Assembly (NCBI RefSeq): GCF_001444425.1 | Contig: NZ_CP013189.1 | Coordinates: forward strand, 2,604,001-2,668,000 | DNA length: 64,000 nucleotides | Reading direction: 5' to 3' | DNA from: Pseudohongiella spirulinae | GTDB taxonomy: Bacteria > Pseudomonadota > Gammaproteobacteria > Pseudomonadales > Pseudohongiellaceae | In this document: positions 1 through 9,577 of the stretch, piece by piece | How positions within the stretch are numbered: position 1 is the first letter of the stretch | Layout: the number at the start of each line of letters is the position of its first letter | The notes under the pieces: generated by a model | Databases searched by the model: none | Told to the model about the DNA's origin: nothing | Seen by the model: only the letters and a program-made list of their open reading frames with translations | Translations under genes and position numbers: made by a program

Positions 1-102
1 TGCACGATTGCTCACCATGGCCAGTAGTGTTGCCGGCGCCAGCCATACTATCCAGGCCAGCGACAGCAGCAGGACAATCAACACCAACGACCTTATCCTC
101 AC
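1..102 (-). CDS. gspN: type II secretion protein GspN (5' fragment)
   Basis: Only the first 34 codons are inside the window; the gene runs off the left edge. It starts with GTG, which overlaps the gspM stop as GTGA, a usual translational-coupling arrangement. The visible peptide is two arginines followed by a long hydrophobic stretch (about residues 5-21), which fits the single N-terminal membrane anchor of GspN, an inner-membrane accessory protein of the type II secretion system found in some operons. The assignment rests on position after gspM and on the anchor, because no diagnostic domain is visible. Confidence 0.7.
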   Translation of the reverse strand, partial: MRIRSLVLIVLLLSLAWIVWLAPATLLAMVSNRA

Positions 103-605
103 CCCCGACGGCTCCTGATACGCAAGCTGACACTGACCCCACCGGATGACAAAGGCGTTGCAGCGACACTTTCCACCACGAACTGAGCCGTCGACTCCAG
201 CTCGGCCAGCCATCCCAGCACCGTCGGCATCTGGCTGTTTTCAATTCTGAGTGACGCGGACAGGCCGTCAGCGGCAGGCTCCAGTGTGCTGACCGTCAAG
301 CCTGCAGCGCGCGCACTGCTGTCCAGGAACTGCGGCAGTCTGTCGACGGCCGTGCTCTGATCGCCCTGTTCGCGCAAGGCAATCAGCTCTGCGGCCAATT
401 GTTCAACGGCCACCAGACTCTGCTGCGCCGAGCTCAAACGCTGAGCCGACAATGTCCGCGACTCCTGCAGCGGTACCAGCATCCACATCCAGACACCGTA
501 AATCAACAGGCAGGCAGTCACCAACAGAAGATAGACCTGCTCCCGTCGGCTACGTTGACGAAACCAGAGATCCAGTGCGCTCAGGCACTGTCTGAGCCAG
601 CTCAT
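99..605 (-). CDS. gspM: type II secretion protein GspM
   Basis: This 168-residue protein has a basic N-terminus, one membrane segment at about residues 24-44 and a small periplasmic domain, which is the layout of GspM. GspM binds GspL in the inner-membrane assembly platform and stabilises it. The length matches the family. The start overlaps the gspL stop by 4 nt and the stop overlaps the gspN start, so translation is probably coupled. GspM is poorly conserved in sequence, so gene order carries much of the call. Confidence 0.88.
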   Translation of the reverse strand: MSWLRQCLSALDLWFRQRSRREQVYLLLVTACLLIYGVWMWMLVPLQESRTLSAQRLSSAQQSLVAVEQLAAELIALREQGDQSTAVDRLPQFLDSSARAAGLTVSTLEPAADGLSASLRIENSQMPTVLGWLAELESTAQFVVESVAATPLSSGGVSVSLRIRSRRG

Positions 606-1822
606 AAGCCCCTCCCGCTAATCAACAGACTGGCCTGCTGCCGGTCACCGGCCGAGCTGATATTGCGAGCCTGTGCCGTCAGGCCGGATTCATTCAGGGC
701 ATCGGTGAATGTCAGAATTTCCGCATTGCTGGCGGCTGTAACGGCCAGTTGCAGCTCGCCCTGGGCGGCACTGAAATTAAGCCGATGTGTATCGATTTGC
801 GGGTATTGCAATAGCACTGGCGCGACGGCGCTCAGAACCGGCATCAATCCCGACTGGTTTCCACCGCCGCGAAACTGCCTTATCTGCGCTGTGAGCTGCT
901 GTTCCGCATCCACCAGCATACCCTGAGGCACAGCGCGCCGATACGCTGTCTCAATCTGCTGCTGAAGTCGATCAAAACGGCTGCTGTTCACCTGAATTTC
1001 AACCGCTGCCGACAAGGCAAACAGGGCAACCGCAGCAGCGCTCGCCATTGCTGGCATTTTGAGCGGCTTCCAGAGCCGCTGCCAGCGGACAGGCGCTGCA
1101 AAAGCGCCCTGCCGCAGATTGATTGCGCTGCTTATGCCAGGCTGCAAGGCGTCCCAGGGGTCATGCAGACGCACAACATCAATCTGGCAGTCGACCAACA
1201 ATTCGTTCAAGATCGACTGCACAGCCTGCGTCGTGCTCTCTTGCGACGCAGACACCGTAATCTGTTCCGGCAAGGGGCCCGGTACGTCAGTCAGCAGCGC
1301 AGCAATGGCTACTTGCAGCATATCCGCGGCCACAGTCGTAGCCTGCTGCCCCCACGCCAGATCCACTCTGTTGTTGTCCCGGATATTCATGTGCCAGTGG
1401 CGATGATCAGCCTGCAGCAAATGGGGAATAGCATAACAACGGTCTACCCACAAACCCGCGCGTTCCAACGGCTCAACCAGTTTGCGCAGCATCGTTTTAT
1501 CCAGGTAAGCGGCCGTGACAGTGAGCCCATCCGGCTCCGCCAGGGCAACATGCAGACTGCTGATGTCGGCTGCCACAACAGACTCAAGCTCGAACGGCAC
1601 CAGGCGTGCCAGGTGCTTTTTCTCGGCGGCACTAAAGTGCAGGTGGCGGGTAAGTACATCACTGCCATCCAGCAACAAACACAGCGATGCGCCATCTGCC
1701 ACTGCGACCAGTTCATCGAGTGAACCTTCAACTGACGGACTCAGCCACGTACCCTGCCGGCTGCAAGCACGCCAACGGTAGCGGTCGCTCTGGTCCAGAA
1801 ACTGTACAGCCAGTGTGTTCAT
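602..1822 (-). CDS. gspL: type II secretion protein GspL
   Basis: A 406-residue bitopic inner-membrane protein. The first ~240 residues form the cytoplasmic actin-like domain that recruits the ATPase GspE. A membrane segment follows at about 255-275 (rich in Ala, Val and Leu), then a periplasmic ferredoxin-like domain that pairs with GspM. Length and order of parts match GspL. The start lies 5 nt after the gspK stop and the end overlaps gspM. Confidence 0.92.
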   Translation of the reverse strand: MNTLAVQFLDQSDRYRWRACSRQGTWLSPSVEGSLDELVAVADGASLCLLLDGSDVLTRHLHFSAAEKKHLARLVPFELESVVAADISSLHVALAEPDGLTVTAAYLDKTMLRKLVEPLERAGLWVDRCYAIPHLLQADHRHWHMNIRDNNRVDLAWGQQATTVAADMLQVAIAALLTDVPGPLPEQITVSASQESTTQAVQSILNELLVDCQIDVVRLHDPWDALQPGISSAINLRQGAFAAPVRWQRLWKPLKMPAMASAAAVALFALSAAVEIQVNSSRFDRLQQQIETAYRRAVPQGMLVDAEQQLTAQIRQFRGGGNQSGLMPVLSAVAPVLLQYPQIDTHRLNFSAAQGELQLAVTAASNAEILTFTDALNESGLTAQARNISSAGDRQQASLLISGRGL

Positions 1823-1827
1823 ACGTT

Positions 1828-2892
1828 TTACCTGATATCACCATTGTAGCGGGCCAGCGCATAGACGCCATTATCATCCCGGTATATTAAAGATTGCATC
1901 TGGCGCTCCTGATCATCGATCATCACCCTGACAGACGCCAGAAAGTATTGACTGAATACAGAATAAAGCGGCGTTGCATCCTGTTCCGTATCGGCATCTT
2001 CGGCACCAATCATCGCCAATGGTCCTTGCGGATCAGCCGGAAAACCTGCCGTCATAAATTCTGCCACCTGCAGCCACGGCTGTCGGGCACGAAGGTCCAG
2101 AATCGCTAAAACATCCTCTTCGTCCGCCGCCTGCAGTTGCTGCTCATCATTTAATGCTCGCAACACGAGCGGCGTCGCCGTATTAACGTTAAGAGAGGTA
2201 AGGCCAGGCAAGGCGACAGCACGCTGACGCAACTGTACCAGTAATTCAGGTGTCACATGTCGCACCAGCAACAGCTCACTCAGGTCACTAAGAGGTTGAT
2301 TGGCAGCCTGCAGCCCGGTGCCGGCATTCTGATAAAAAAGTGACTCAGCGCCACCCATGCCACTGACCTGGTCATCGCTGTCTATCCAGTCAGTAATCGC
2401 CTCGGTGACTGCCATGGCCTCGCTGTCGCTCAAAGCCAGTGACTCGATACTTTTCAGCAAACGGATAAATTGTCGCTGCGGTGCACTGAAACGCTGCGCC
2501 GGCGGGGCTCCGTTATCATCATGATAAGCCGTCCGTACACGCAGGTTGTTAATATTAAACAGTCCTTGCGCATCAACAATACTGACCTGCAGCATGCCAT
2601 CGTCAGTGGGCAGAGGCGGCAATTCCAGCGCCCAGCTTTCGCCCGCGTGATCGACCACGCCTTCTGCCGACATGCTATCGTGCTGCCAGTCCTGTTGAAG
2701 TGCCGCCAGAGCCAGTTCTTCCGCGCCACGCAGATAGGTCTCAAAGCGCTGCTGCAGCAGTCGACTTTCTGCCAGGCTGGCATTAACCACGAAGGCCTGC
2801 GCCAGCTGTACTGCCAGAATCGCAACCAGCGCCGCCACCAACATGGCAACAATCAATGCACTGCCCCGTTGTCTGATTCTGATCACACTCAC
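1828..2892 (-). CDS. gspK: type II secretion minor pseudopilin GspK
   Basis: A 354-residue minor pseudopilin. The N-terminus has a short basic leader ending in Gly10, followed by SALIVAMLVAA, the prepilin-peptidase cleavage context. As is usual for GspK, the mature protein lacks the Glu5 found in other pseudopilins, in line with its place at the pseudopilus tip with GspI and GspJ. The large globular domain (to ~350 residues) is also typical. It starts 1 nt after gspJ ends. Confidence 0.93.
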   Translation of the reverse strand: MSVIRIRQRGSALIVAMLVAALVAILAVQLAQAFVVNASLAESRLLQQRFETYLRGAEELALAALQQDWQHDSMSAEGVVDHAGESWALELPPLPTDDGMLQVSIVDAQGLFNINNLRVRTAYHDDNGAPPAQRFSAPQRQFIRLLKSIESLALSDSEAMAVTEAITDWIDSDDQVSGMGGAESLFYQNAGTGLQAANQPLSDLSELLLVRHVTPELLVQLRQRAVALPGLTSLNVNTATPLVLRALNDEQQLQAADEEDVLAILDLRARQPWLQVAEFMTAGFPADPQGPLAMIGAEDADTEQDATPLYSVFSQYFLASVRVMIDDQERQMQSLIYRDDNGVYALARYNGDIR

Positions 2893-2893
2893 C

Positions 2894-3595
2894 TCAATAT
2901 CCTCCGGTCAGTGTCAGAATTCGTTGAATCCGGCCAAAAGCTTCACTTTCCACGGTGACTTCAACGGCTCGCGGCAGCCCGCCTGTCTGCGACGTGGCTG
3001 GCCATGAGGGATACCAGGCGGCCTCGGCGGTTTCGCTGGCCGACGCAAAAAAGCGAAACGCCAGCGATTCAATATCCTCTGTAATTCTTGATGTGCCGGT
3101 TGGCGCTGATATCAGCGTCTGATTCTTTTCCTGCCAATAATCGCGGTACAGAACACCGTCACTGTCCAGACGATACAACACCCGCTGCAACTCTGAACGG
3201 GGGAGTTGCAAGGGATTTGTCCAGCCATGGCGTACCAGCCACAGTTCAGCGTTCGCACGGCCCGTCAGTTCTGACAGAAAAAACCCATCACCGCTGGCCG
3301 ACAATAAGGCCGGCGGTGCCGACTCTGGATCAAACATACCCTGCAAGCGGTCAACCCCGACGGCCGGCGACGGCAGGTCGCGCGCCACCGCCGTTGCCAG
3401 ATCTGCACTCAACAAGGTCCAGAACCGCTCCATCTGATTCAGTTCCTGCAACCGTTGTGTGGCACCATCACCCGCATTGATGGCCCCGTCCAGAAAGCGA
3501 TAAGACACGGCGCCGATCATAACCGTCAGTGACATCGCAATCAGCAATTCTATCAATGTAAAACCAGCCGCGAATCTGTGAAGTTTCAATCTCAC
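2894..3595 (-). CDS. gspJ: type II secretion minor pseudopilin GspJ
   Basis: A 233-residue pseudopilin with the cleavage motif AAGFTLIELLIAMSL near residue 11, including the Phe+1 and Glu+5 of class III signal peptides. GspJ forms the tip complex with GspI and GspK. Family length is about 200-230. Its start codon overlaps the gspI stop by 4 nt. The identity among minor pseudopilins comes from size and from the fixed G-H-I-J-K order. Confidence 0.92.
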   Translation of the reverse strand: MRLKLHRFAAGFTLIELLIAMSLTVMIGAVSYRFLDGAINAGDGATQRLQELNQMERFWTLLSADLATAVARDLPSPAVGVDRLQGMFDPESAPPALLSASGDGFFLSELTGRANAELWLVRHGWTNPLQLPRSELQRVLYRLDSDGVLYRDYWQEKNQTLISAPTGTSRITEDIESLAFRFFASASETAEAAWYPSWPATSQTGGLPRAVEVTVESEAFGRIQRILTLTGGY

Positions 3596-3972
3596 GGTGA
3601 CTCCGTCAACGCTGTTCGCTGGTATACAACCAGACGTGACAAGGTATCTGCCGGACGCTGCACGGATGTCACTTCAACGGTGTATCGCTGCAGCCCGGGA
3701 ACGGCAGTTGGCTCGGTGTTCATTTGCCAGAGCCATTGCCGACCGGACATCTCAACCTGTCCCCGGTTGTCCGGCAACATCGATAACTCCAGCAGAGCCA
3801 ATTGATTCTGCGCCACCCAGGAGGCCACGGTGCGATCTCTCAACTCGCTGACGGTATTGACCTGCGACCCGATCTGAAACATCAAGGCGGGCAGAGCCAG
3901 CGCCACGATAAACAGCGCAACCATGACTTCGACAAGTGTGAACCCGTTTTCCGAAATACGATCCAGCCTCAT
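3592..3972 (-). CDS. gspI: type II secretion minor pseudopilin GspI
   Basis: A 126-residue minor pseudopilin with the prepilin motif NGFTLVEVMVALFIVALALPA at about residues 9-28. GspI is the first component of the tip trimer I-J-K that starts pseudopilus assembly. Length is normal. Both ends overlap neighbours by 4 nt (gspH upstream, gspJ downstream), so the minor pseudopilins are likely made in coupled fashion. Confidence 0.92.
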   Translation of the reverse strand: MRLDRISENGFTLVEVMVALFIVALALPALMFQIGSQVNTVSELRDRTVASWVAQNQLALLELSMLPDNRGQVEMSGRQWLWQMNTEPTAVPGLQRYTVEVTSVQRPADTLSRLVVYQRTALTESP

Positions 3973-4490
3973 GTGTTGTCACTCATGATCTCGATAGCCC
4001 CATCGACCTCGTTACTGATCACCATCCGCTGCTCACCAATGAGCGTGAGTGTAAACGTCATGGTTTCTCCTGTCGGGTAGAACACCAGTACGGGCAGTTC
4101 GCTGTTCTGCTCTGACCAGCGCAGCCCGTCAACCGTTATATCCGGCGTAACACCCGGTGGCAGCGCTGCAACTGGCAGCGCGGCAATCTCATCCAGCCAT
4201 TGGTTTTGCCGCCAACCAGACCAGCGGACCTGCCATTGTTCAGTACCAGTCTGTGAAGGCGCCTGCCAATGCATGGCGATTGGCTGATGACGCACAATGG
4301 CCTGGGTGGCAGCCGTTTCCAGCATGGCGCGAAGGCTCACTGCGGTATCTTCGGTCTGCTTGCGCGCACCAACACCACCGATCGACAGAGACACCACGCT
4401 GATCATCAGAGCCATGATGGTCATGACCACCAGCAGCTCAATCAGACTGAAGCCGGTCTGCTTATTGCTCAGCGTTTTGCCAGTTTCCAT
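3969..4490 (-). CDS. gspH: type II secretion minor pseudopilin GspH
   Basis: A 173-residue minor pseudopilin with the motif TGFSLIELLVVMTIMALM near residue 12. The reading frame stays open further upstream, to 4559, but that extension would put 23 extra residues before the prepilin leader. The ATG at 4490 gives a normal short basic leader and a 29-nt overlap with the end of gspG, so I chose it. GspH sits below the tip complex in the pseudopilus. Confidence 0.88.
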   Translation of the reverse strand: METGKTLSNKQTGFSLIELLVVMTIMALMISVVSLSIGGVGARKQTEDTAVSLRAMLETAATQAIVRHQPIAMHWQAPSQTGTEQWQVRWSGWRQNQWLDEIAALPVAALPPGVTPDITVDGLRWSEQNSELPVLVFYPTGETMTFTLTLIGEQRMVISNEVDGAIEIMSDNT

Positions 4491-4905
4491 AGTCACTGTT
4501 CTGTCCGCTGCCGCCGCGTACACCATCGGCACCATACGTGAATATGTCGTAAGGACCATTCTGGCCGGGACTCAGATACAGATAGGGATTGCCCCAGGGA
4601 TCAACCGGCAGGGACTCCAGATAACCATCACTTTTCCAGTTTCTGGGCACCGGTTCCAGCGATGGACGCTCGACCAGTGCACTGAGCCCCTGCTCGCTGC
4701 TGGGGTAGTCGTAGTTGTCCAGTCGGTACATGCGCAGGGCTGTTTCAATCGCCGAGAAATCAGCGAACACTTTCTGCACCCGCGCCTCATCAGCACGCCC
4801 CATCACATTGGGCGCGATAATACTGATCAGCAAGCCCATGATCACCAGCACCACCAGTATTTCAATCAGACTGAACCCGCGCTGTTTTCCGGTTTTATTC
4901 CTCAT
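4462..4905 (-). CDS. gspG: type II secretion major pseudopilin GspG
   Basis: A 147-residue major pseudopilin. The leader ends RGFSLIEILVVLVIMGLL (about residues 9-26). The conserved family stretch DPWGNPYLYLSPG and the C-terminal disordered-loop region with the calcium-binding context (YGADGVRGGSGQNSD) are present. Polymerised GspG forms the pseudopilus that pushes substrates through the secretin. This is the most strongly conserved T2SS protein and the call is secure. Confidence 0.97.
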   Translation of the reverse strand: MRNKTGKQRGFSLIEILVVLVIMGLLISIIAPNVMGRADEARVQKVFADFSAIETALRMYRLDNYDYPSSEQGLSALVERPSLEPVPRNWKSDGYLESLPVDPWGNPYLYLSPGQNGPYDIFTYGADGVRGGSGQNSDYGNWQNAEQ

Positions 4906-4919
4906 AAATCAACCTGCCG

Positions 4920-6143
4920 TTATATCAGAGTATTAATATCGAAAATGGGCAGCAATACCGCCAGCATGATCAGGGTGACCAGTCCACCCATAATGACAAT
5001 CGTGAGCGGTTCCAGCAGCGCCATGGTAGTACCGATTCGGGCACTGAGTTCACGTTCCTGATTATCTGCAGCATAAGCCAGCTGTTTGGCCAGCGTCCCG
5101 TTAGCCTCGCCGCTTGCAGCCATCTGCACCAACAAGGGCGGAAACTCGTCGCTCTGCCTGAGACTTTTGCTGAAGCTGCCGCCTTCCTGAACGCTGACAG
5201 CTACCTGTTCAGCACTGCGACGCAGCACCTCGTTGTCCAGCACCTGACCGGCAATGCGCACCGATTCCAGCAGCGGCACACCGCTGCCCAGCAGAATCGC
5301 CAATGTGGAAGCAAACCGTGCGGTGTCCATCTGCCGGAAGGTATGACTGAGCACGGGCAAGCTGAGCAGCCAACCATGCCATCGCAGGCGATTCGCAGGC
5401 TTCTGCAACCAGAACCTGAACAGCGCCAGCAACGATATCAAAGCGACCAGAGTCACCAGTGCCCAGACCGAAGTCAGAAATTCACTGGCGCCAATCAGAA
5501 GCTGCGTCAGCATGGGTAGCTCACGGCCAGATGTGGCAAACATACTGACCAGGCGCGGCACTACAAAGGTCATCAATAAAATGACAACCAGCACACTGAC
5601 TCCCATCAGCACCAATGGGTAAATCATGGCCATTTTTATTTTCTGGCTGGATTGCTGGCTGGACTCCGCATACTGAGCCAACTGTTCCAGTACCTGCCCA
5701 AGGTATCCGGCTGACTCGCCAGCGCGAACCATGGCGCAGTACATACGATCAAACGCACCGGGGTGCTCTGCCATAGCCTGGGCCAAAGTGTGGCCTTCCA
5801 TCACCCGCGAGCGAACCTGCGACAGGATATCCTTGACGTGCATATTACTGGCCTGCCGGGCGCTGATCTGCAGTGCTTCATCCAGTGGCATGCCGGATTG
5901 CACCAGGGACGCCAATTGTCGACTGATCAGGGACAACTGAGAGACAGACAGACGACGTCGGGGCCTGAGCCACACCGGTACACTGCCAGCCGCCGATGAA
6001 GAGACTGATGTTTTGGTAATTGCGAGAGGTTTCAGGCGCATCGTGCGAAGCTGAGAGCGAACCTGCCGCTCAGAGTCAGCCTCCAACATGCCTTTCACAG
6101 TCCTGGCCTCTGTATTCAGCGCCGTGTAACGAAATGAGGCCAT
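4920..6143 (-). CDS. gspF: type II secretion inner-membrane platform protein GspF
   Basis: A 407-residue polytopic inner-membrane protein with two repeated T2SSF domains (about 70-195 and 270-395) and membrane segments near 175-200, 225-245 and 375-400. The repeat motif RQLASLVQSGMPL and its second copy around TLAILLGSGVPLLES are typical. GspF connects the ATPase GspE to pseudopilus growth. It starts 2 nt after gspE ends. Confidence 0.96.
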   Translation of the reverse strand: MASFRYTALNTEARTVKGMLEADSERQVRSQLRTMRLKPLAITKTSVSSSAAGSVPVWLRPRRRLSVSQLSLISRQLASLVQSGMPLDEALQISARQASNMHVKDILSQVRSRVMEGHTLAQAMAEHPGAFDRMYCAMVRAGESAGYLGQVLEQLAQYAESSQQSSQKIKMAMIYPLVLMGVSVLVVILLMTFVVPRLVSMFATSGRELPMLTQLLIGASEFLTSVWALVTLVALISLLALFRFWLQKPANRLRWHGWLLSLPVLSHTFRQMDTARFASTLAILLGSGVPLLESVRIAGQVLDNEVLRRSAEQVAVSVQEGGSFSKSLRQSDEFPPLLVQMAASGEANGTLAKQLAYAADNQERELSARIGTTMALLEPLTIVIMGGLVTLIMLAVLLPIFDINTLI

Positions 6144-6145
6144 GA

Positions 6146-7609
6146 TCAGCTGCCGCCACCCATGGTGGTTACTCTCAACACCTCTTCGGGACTGGTGTCG
6201 CCGGCCAATATGCGCTGTCTTCCGTGTTCGCCAATTGACTCGCTGTATTGCCGCGCGTGCGCCAGCAACTGTTGCTCTGAGGCGTTGTCATGGATCATGG
6301 CTCGCAGTGTGTCATCAACTCGCATCACTTCATACAGCCCCGTGCGGCCGCGGTAGCCGCTGTTGCCACAAGACTCGCATCCTGAGGCCCGATAAATAAC
6401 AGAGCCTGACGGCAGGCTGAAGCGCTGCAACTCCGAGTCAGTGGCCTGCACGGCCTGGCGGCAGGATGAACATAGCCGCCTGACCAGTCGCTGCGCCAGC
6501 ACCAGCTCAAGGCTGGAAGACAGCAGAAAGGGTTCGATACCCATATCCTGCAATCGTGTGATAGCACCCACCGCTGTATTGGTATGCAAAGTCGACAGCA
6601 CCAGGTGTCCCGTTAAAGAAGCCTGTACCGCAATAGCGGCGGTTTCCTGGTCACGTATTTCACCAACCATCACCACGTCCGGATCCTGGCGCAGAATGGC
6701 ACGCAGGCCCCTGGCGAAGGTCATATCCACTTTAGTGTTGACCTGCGTCTGACCAATGCCGGGCAACTGATACTCTACCGGGTCTTCAATGGTCATGATG
6801 TTGCGCTGGCGGCTGTTGATATGCTGCAGACCAGCATACAGGGTAGTGGTTTTCCCGGAGCCGGTGGGTCCAGTCACCAGAATAATGCCATGCGGTTTAG
6901 CCAGGGCGTCGGCAAACGCCTGATAAACAAACGGTGGCATGTCCAGTTGCTGCAGGCTGAGCTGACCGGCGGCCTGATCCAGCAGCCGCAGCACCACCCG
7001 CTCGCCAAATGACGAAGGAATGGTTGATACCCGTATATCAACCGCATGACCTGCCAGACGCACGCTGATCCGACCATCCTGCGGCAGACGCTTTTCGGCG
7101 ATGTCCAGGCGCGCCATCACCTTGAGCCGTGAGACCAGTACCGGTCCCAGTTCAGATTTCGGTGACAACACATCACGCAGCACACCATCCACGCGGAAGC
7201 GGATTGAAACCCGATGCTCAAACGGTTCGATATGAATATCAGAAACCTGCTCACGCACTGCCTGAGACAGAACTGCATTAATCAGACGAATCACCGGCGC
7301 GTTATCAGCATCCGACAGCAGATCGCTGTTACGTGGCAACTCATCAACCAGTGTTGACAGATCCACATCATCACCCAGTTCGTCGGCAGCACGCTGTGCA
7401 TCATCTGCGCCACTTTGATACAGATCCGTCAATCGCTGCTGAAACTCGGCAGCCGGCAACTGACGTGGAGAAAACGACTTCTTCAGCACTCTCTGCAGTT
7501 CTAACAGCACTGTCAGGCTGAGCCGATCACGGCACAGTACCTGATCACCCTCCACAAACACACCGTGTGCAGAGGCGAACTCGTAAGGCAATAAGTGCAC
7601 CGCTGTCAT
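6146..7609 (-). CDS. gspE: type II secretion ATPase GspE
   Basis: A 487-residue hexameric secretion ATPase of the cytoplasmic face. It has the Walker A GPTGSGKTTTLYAGL, the Asp and Walker B boxes (VGEIRDQETA), the His box (HLVLSTLHTN) and a zinc site of two CxxC pairs (CSSC and CESC) near residue 400. An upstream in-frame start at 7627 exists, but the ATG at 7609 overlaps the gspD stop as ATGA and leaves a normal N-terminus, so I chose it. Confidence 0.97.
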   Translation of the reverse strand: MTAVHLLPYEFASAHGVFVEGDQVLCRDRLSLTVLLELQRVLKKSFSPRQLPAAEFQQRLTDLYQSGADDAQRAADELGDDVDLSTLVDELPRNSDLLSDADNAPVIRLINAVLSQAVREQVSDIHIEPFEHRVSIRFRVDGVLRDVLSPKSELGPVLVSRLKVMARLDIAEKRLPQDGRISVRLAGHAVDIRVSTIPSSFGERVVLRLLDQAAGQLSLQQLDMPPFVYQAFADALAKPHGIILVTGPTGSGKTTTLYAGLQHINSRQRNIMTIEDPVEYQLPGIGQTQVNTKVDMTFARGLRAILRQDPDVVMVGEIRDQETAAIAVQASLTGHLVLSTLHTNTAVGAITRLQDMGIEPFLLSSSLELVLAQRLVRRLCSSCRQAVQATDSELQRFSLPSGSVIYRASGCESCGNSGYRGRTGLYEVMRVDDTLRAMIHDNASEQQLLAHARQYSESIGEHGRQRILAGDTSPEEVLRVTTMGGGS

Positions 7610-9576
7610 GGAGCTGACTCTTCCCACGGCGGTAAAACCGGCATCTGGGTACCACCAAAGGCACCTCCATTAACCGGCAACTGACGCAGTTGCTGATCGC
7701 GAATCAATTGATATTTTTCGGCGGTGGCGCCGCGCAGCGCCGCATCATCACGCAGTATGGTCGGACGAATAAAAACCAGCAGATTGGTTTTCTGTACGGA
7801 ACTGGATGTTGACCGGAACAAGCGGCCCACACCTGGCACTGAACCCAAAAGCGGTACACGTGTTTCGCTCTGAATCACATTGTCGCGAATCAATCCACCC
7901 AGCACCACGATCTCGCCATCTGAAACCGTGACACGTGTCTCTATTTTTCGCTCATTGGTAATCAGATCCACTGCGCCGGCTTTTTGCGAAATGCTCGAAA
8001 TTTCCTGGTTGATATCCAGCGCCACCTTGTCACCCCGATTCACATGGGGCGTGACGCGCAATGTGGTACCCACGTTCTGGCGGTTAATGGTCTGGAACGG
8101 ACTGTCAATACTGCCGGTATTGCCTGTATTGGTATACGAGCCTGTAATAAACGGCACGCTTTCACCAACGGTGATCATGGCTTCAGTATTGTCAGTGGTG
8201 AGTATGTTTGGCGTCGACAGAATATTGGCTCCGGAACTGGCCTGCAAAAGATCAACCAGAGCCAGCAGATCAGTGCTGCTGCCAATCCGTCCGATTCCGA
8301 TGGTTTGCCCTGCTGCGCTGGCCAGGCCTGCTGCCAGACTGGTCAACCCGTCCTGACGGTTATCGTTTAAGGCGCCCTCAGCCACCAGACCCAATTGCTG
8401 CAGATTATTGCCGGCATCAAAGCTGCTGGCAAAGGCGCCGCTTTCATCGCGAAATAGCCACTGGATACCCAGGTTCTGCCCCACATCGTCATTGATTTCG
8501 ACAATGATGGCCTCCACCAGCACCTGCGCACGCTGGATATCCAGGCGACTCACCACGTCCATCAGGGAATCGATGATGTCCAGATCTGCAGTAATGATAA
8601 GGGCATTATTGTCAGGATCGGCTTCGATGCTGGCATAGCGTGATGCCGGAGTAGCTCTGGCAGTTGAAGCCTCTACCTCTGCCGCACCTAGCTCGTAGGT
8701 GTTACGAACGACCGATTGCAGCACTTCTGCAACACGCGTCGCATTGGCGTACTCCAGATAAACAACCCGGGTATTGCCGGTCTGCTCGCGGGGCTGATCC
8801 AGCAGCGTGATCAACTGCTTGACGTGATCTCGCTGCCGCTGCCCACCAGTGACCAAAATGGTGTTGGTGCGACCGTCGGCATTTACCTGCAGACGCGAGG
8901 TCTCCGGGTCCTGATCGGCAATCTGAGGGCTCTCGTTCATTTCCCGCAGCAGATTGACAATATCGGCGGCATTCGCGAACTGCAGTCGAACCACCTCAGT
9001 TTCGGGAACCGCCGAGCGGTCAATCTCATTCAGTATCCGGCGGACGCGCTCGATATTCGCCACGGTATCTACAACTACCAGCATATTGCCCGCCGGATAA
9101 GCAGACATCTGTCCATTACTTTGCGAAATCAGCGGACGCAGCACAGGCAGAACCTGATTGACTGATACGTTGTCCAGTTGAATGGCTTCAGTCACATACT
9201 GGCTGCTGCTTGTGTTGCTGTCCGAGGAAAACGGCAGCGGCGCGGCACGTACATCCTGCGTTGGCAGGATGCTGACCATGTTGTCCGCCGTCTCTACCGC
9301 CGTAAAGCCGTTGACATCCAGCGCGCGCAGAAAAATCGAATAATAGGTATCCGCATCAACCGGCATACTGCTGATTACGGTCATCTGCCCACGCACACGT
9401 GGATCAATAATCATGGTTTTGCCAGTGACATCCTGCACGGCGCGGATCACCTCCAGAATATCACTGTCCCGGAAATTGGGTGTCCATAATTCATCTTGTG
9501 CGAGTGAGACTGTCGACATCAGACAGACACACAGCAATACACTGACTTTCAGACTTGCTCTCATAATCACTCTCAT
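7606..9576 (-). CDS. gspD: type II secretion secretin GspD
   Basis: A 656-residue outer-membrane secretin. A signal peptide ends near residue 26 (VSLAQ), followed by the N0 domain (WTPNFRDSDILEVIRAV), N1-N3 KH-like domains to about residue 320, and the secretin core with VPLLGSVPGVGRLFRST. Length matches GspD (about 650-710). No clear C-terminal pilotin-binding S-domain can be told from the sequence. GspC is encoded just upstream, as usual. Confidence 0.97.
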   Translation of the reverse strand: MRVIMRASLKVSVLLCVCLMSTVSLAQDELWTPNFRDSDILEVIRAVQDVTGKTMIIDPRVRGQMTVISSMPVDADTYYSIFLRALDVNGFTAVETADNMVSILPTQDVRAAPLPFSSDSNTSSSQYVTEAIQLDNVSVNQVLPVLRPLISQSNGQMSAYPAGNMLVVVDTVANIERVRRILNEIDRSAVPETEVVRLQFANAADIVNLLREMNESPQIADQDPETSRLQVNADGRTNTILVTGGQRQRDHVKQLITLLDQPREQTGNTRVVYLEYANATRVAEVLQSVVRNTYELGAAEVEASTARATPASRYASIEADPDNNALIITADLDIIDSLMDVVSRLDIQRAQVLVEAIIVEINDDVGQNLGIQWLFRDESGAFASSFDAGNNLQQLGLVAEGALNDNRQDGLTSLAAGLASAAGQTIGIGRIGSSTDLLALVDLLQASSGANILSTPNILTTDNTEAMITVGESVPFITGSYTNTGNTGSIDSPFQTINRQNVGTTLRVTPHVNRGDKVALDINQEISSISQKAGAVDLITNERKIETRVTVSDGEIVVLGGLIRDNVIQSETRVPLLGSVPGVGRLFRSTSSSVQKTNLLVFIRPTILRDDAALRGATAEKYQLIRDQQLRQLPVNGGAFGGTQMPVLPPWEESAP

Positions 9577-9577
9577 G

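Noticed and set aside
4297-5061. 254-residue plus-strand frame across gspH-gspG-gspF
   Set aside because: It spans the antisense of three secure T2SS genes and shows no protein-like features.
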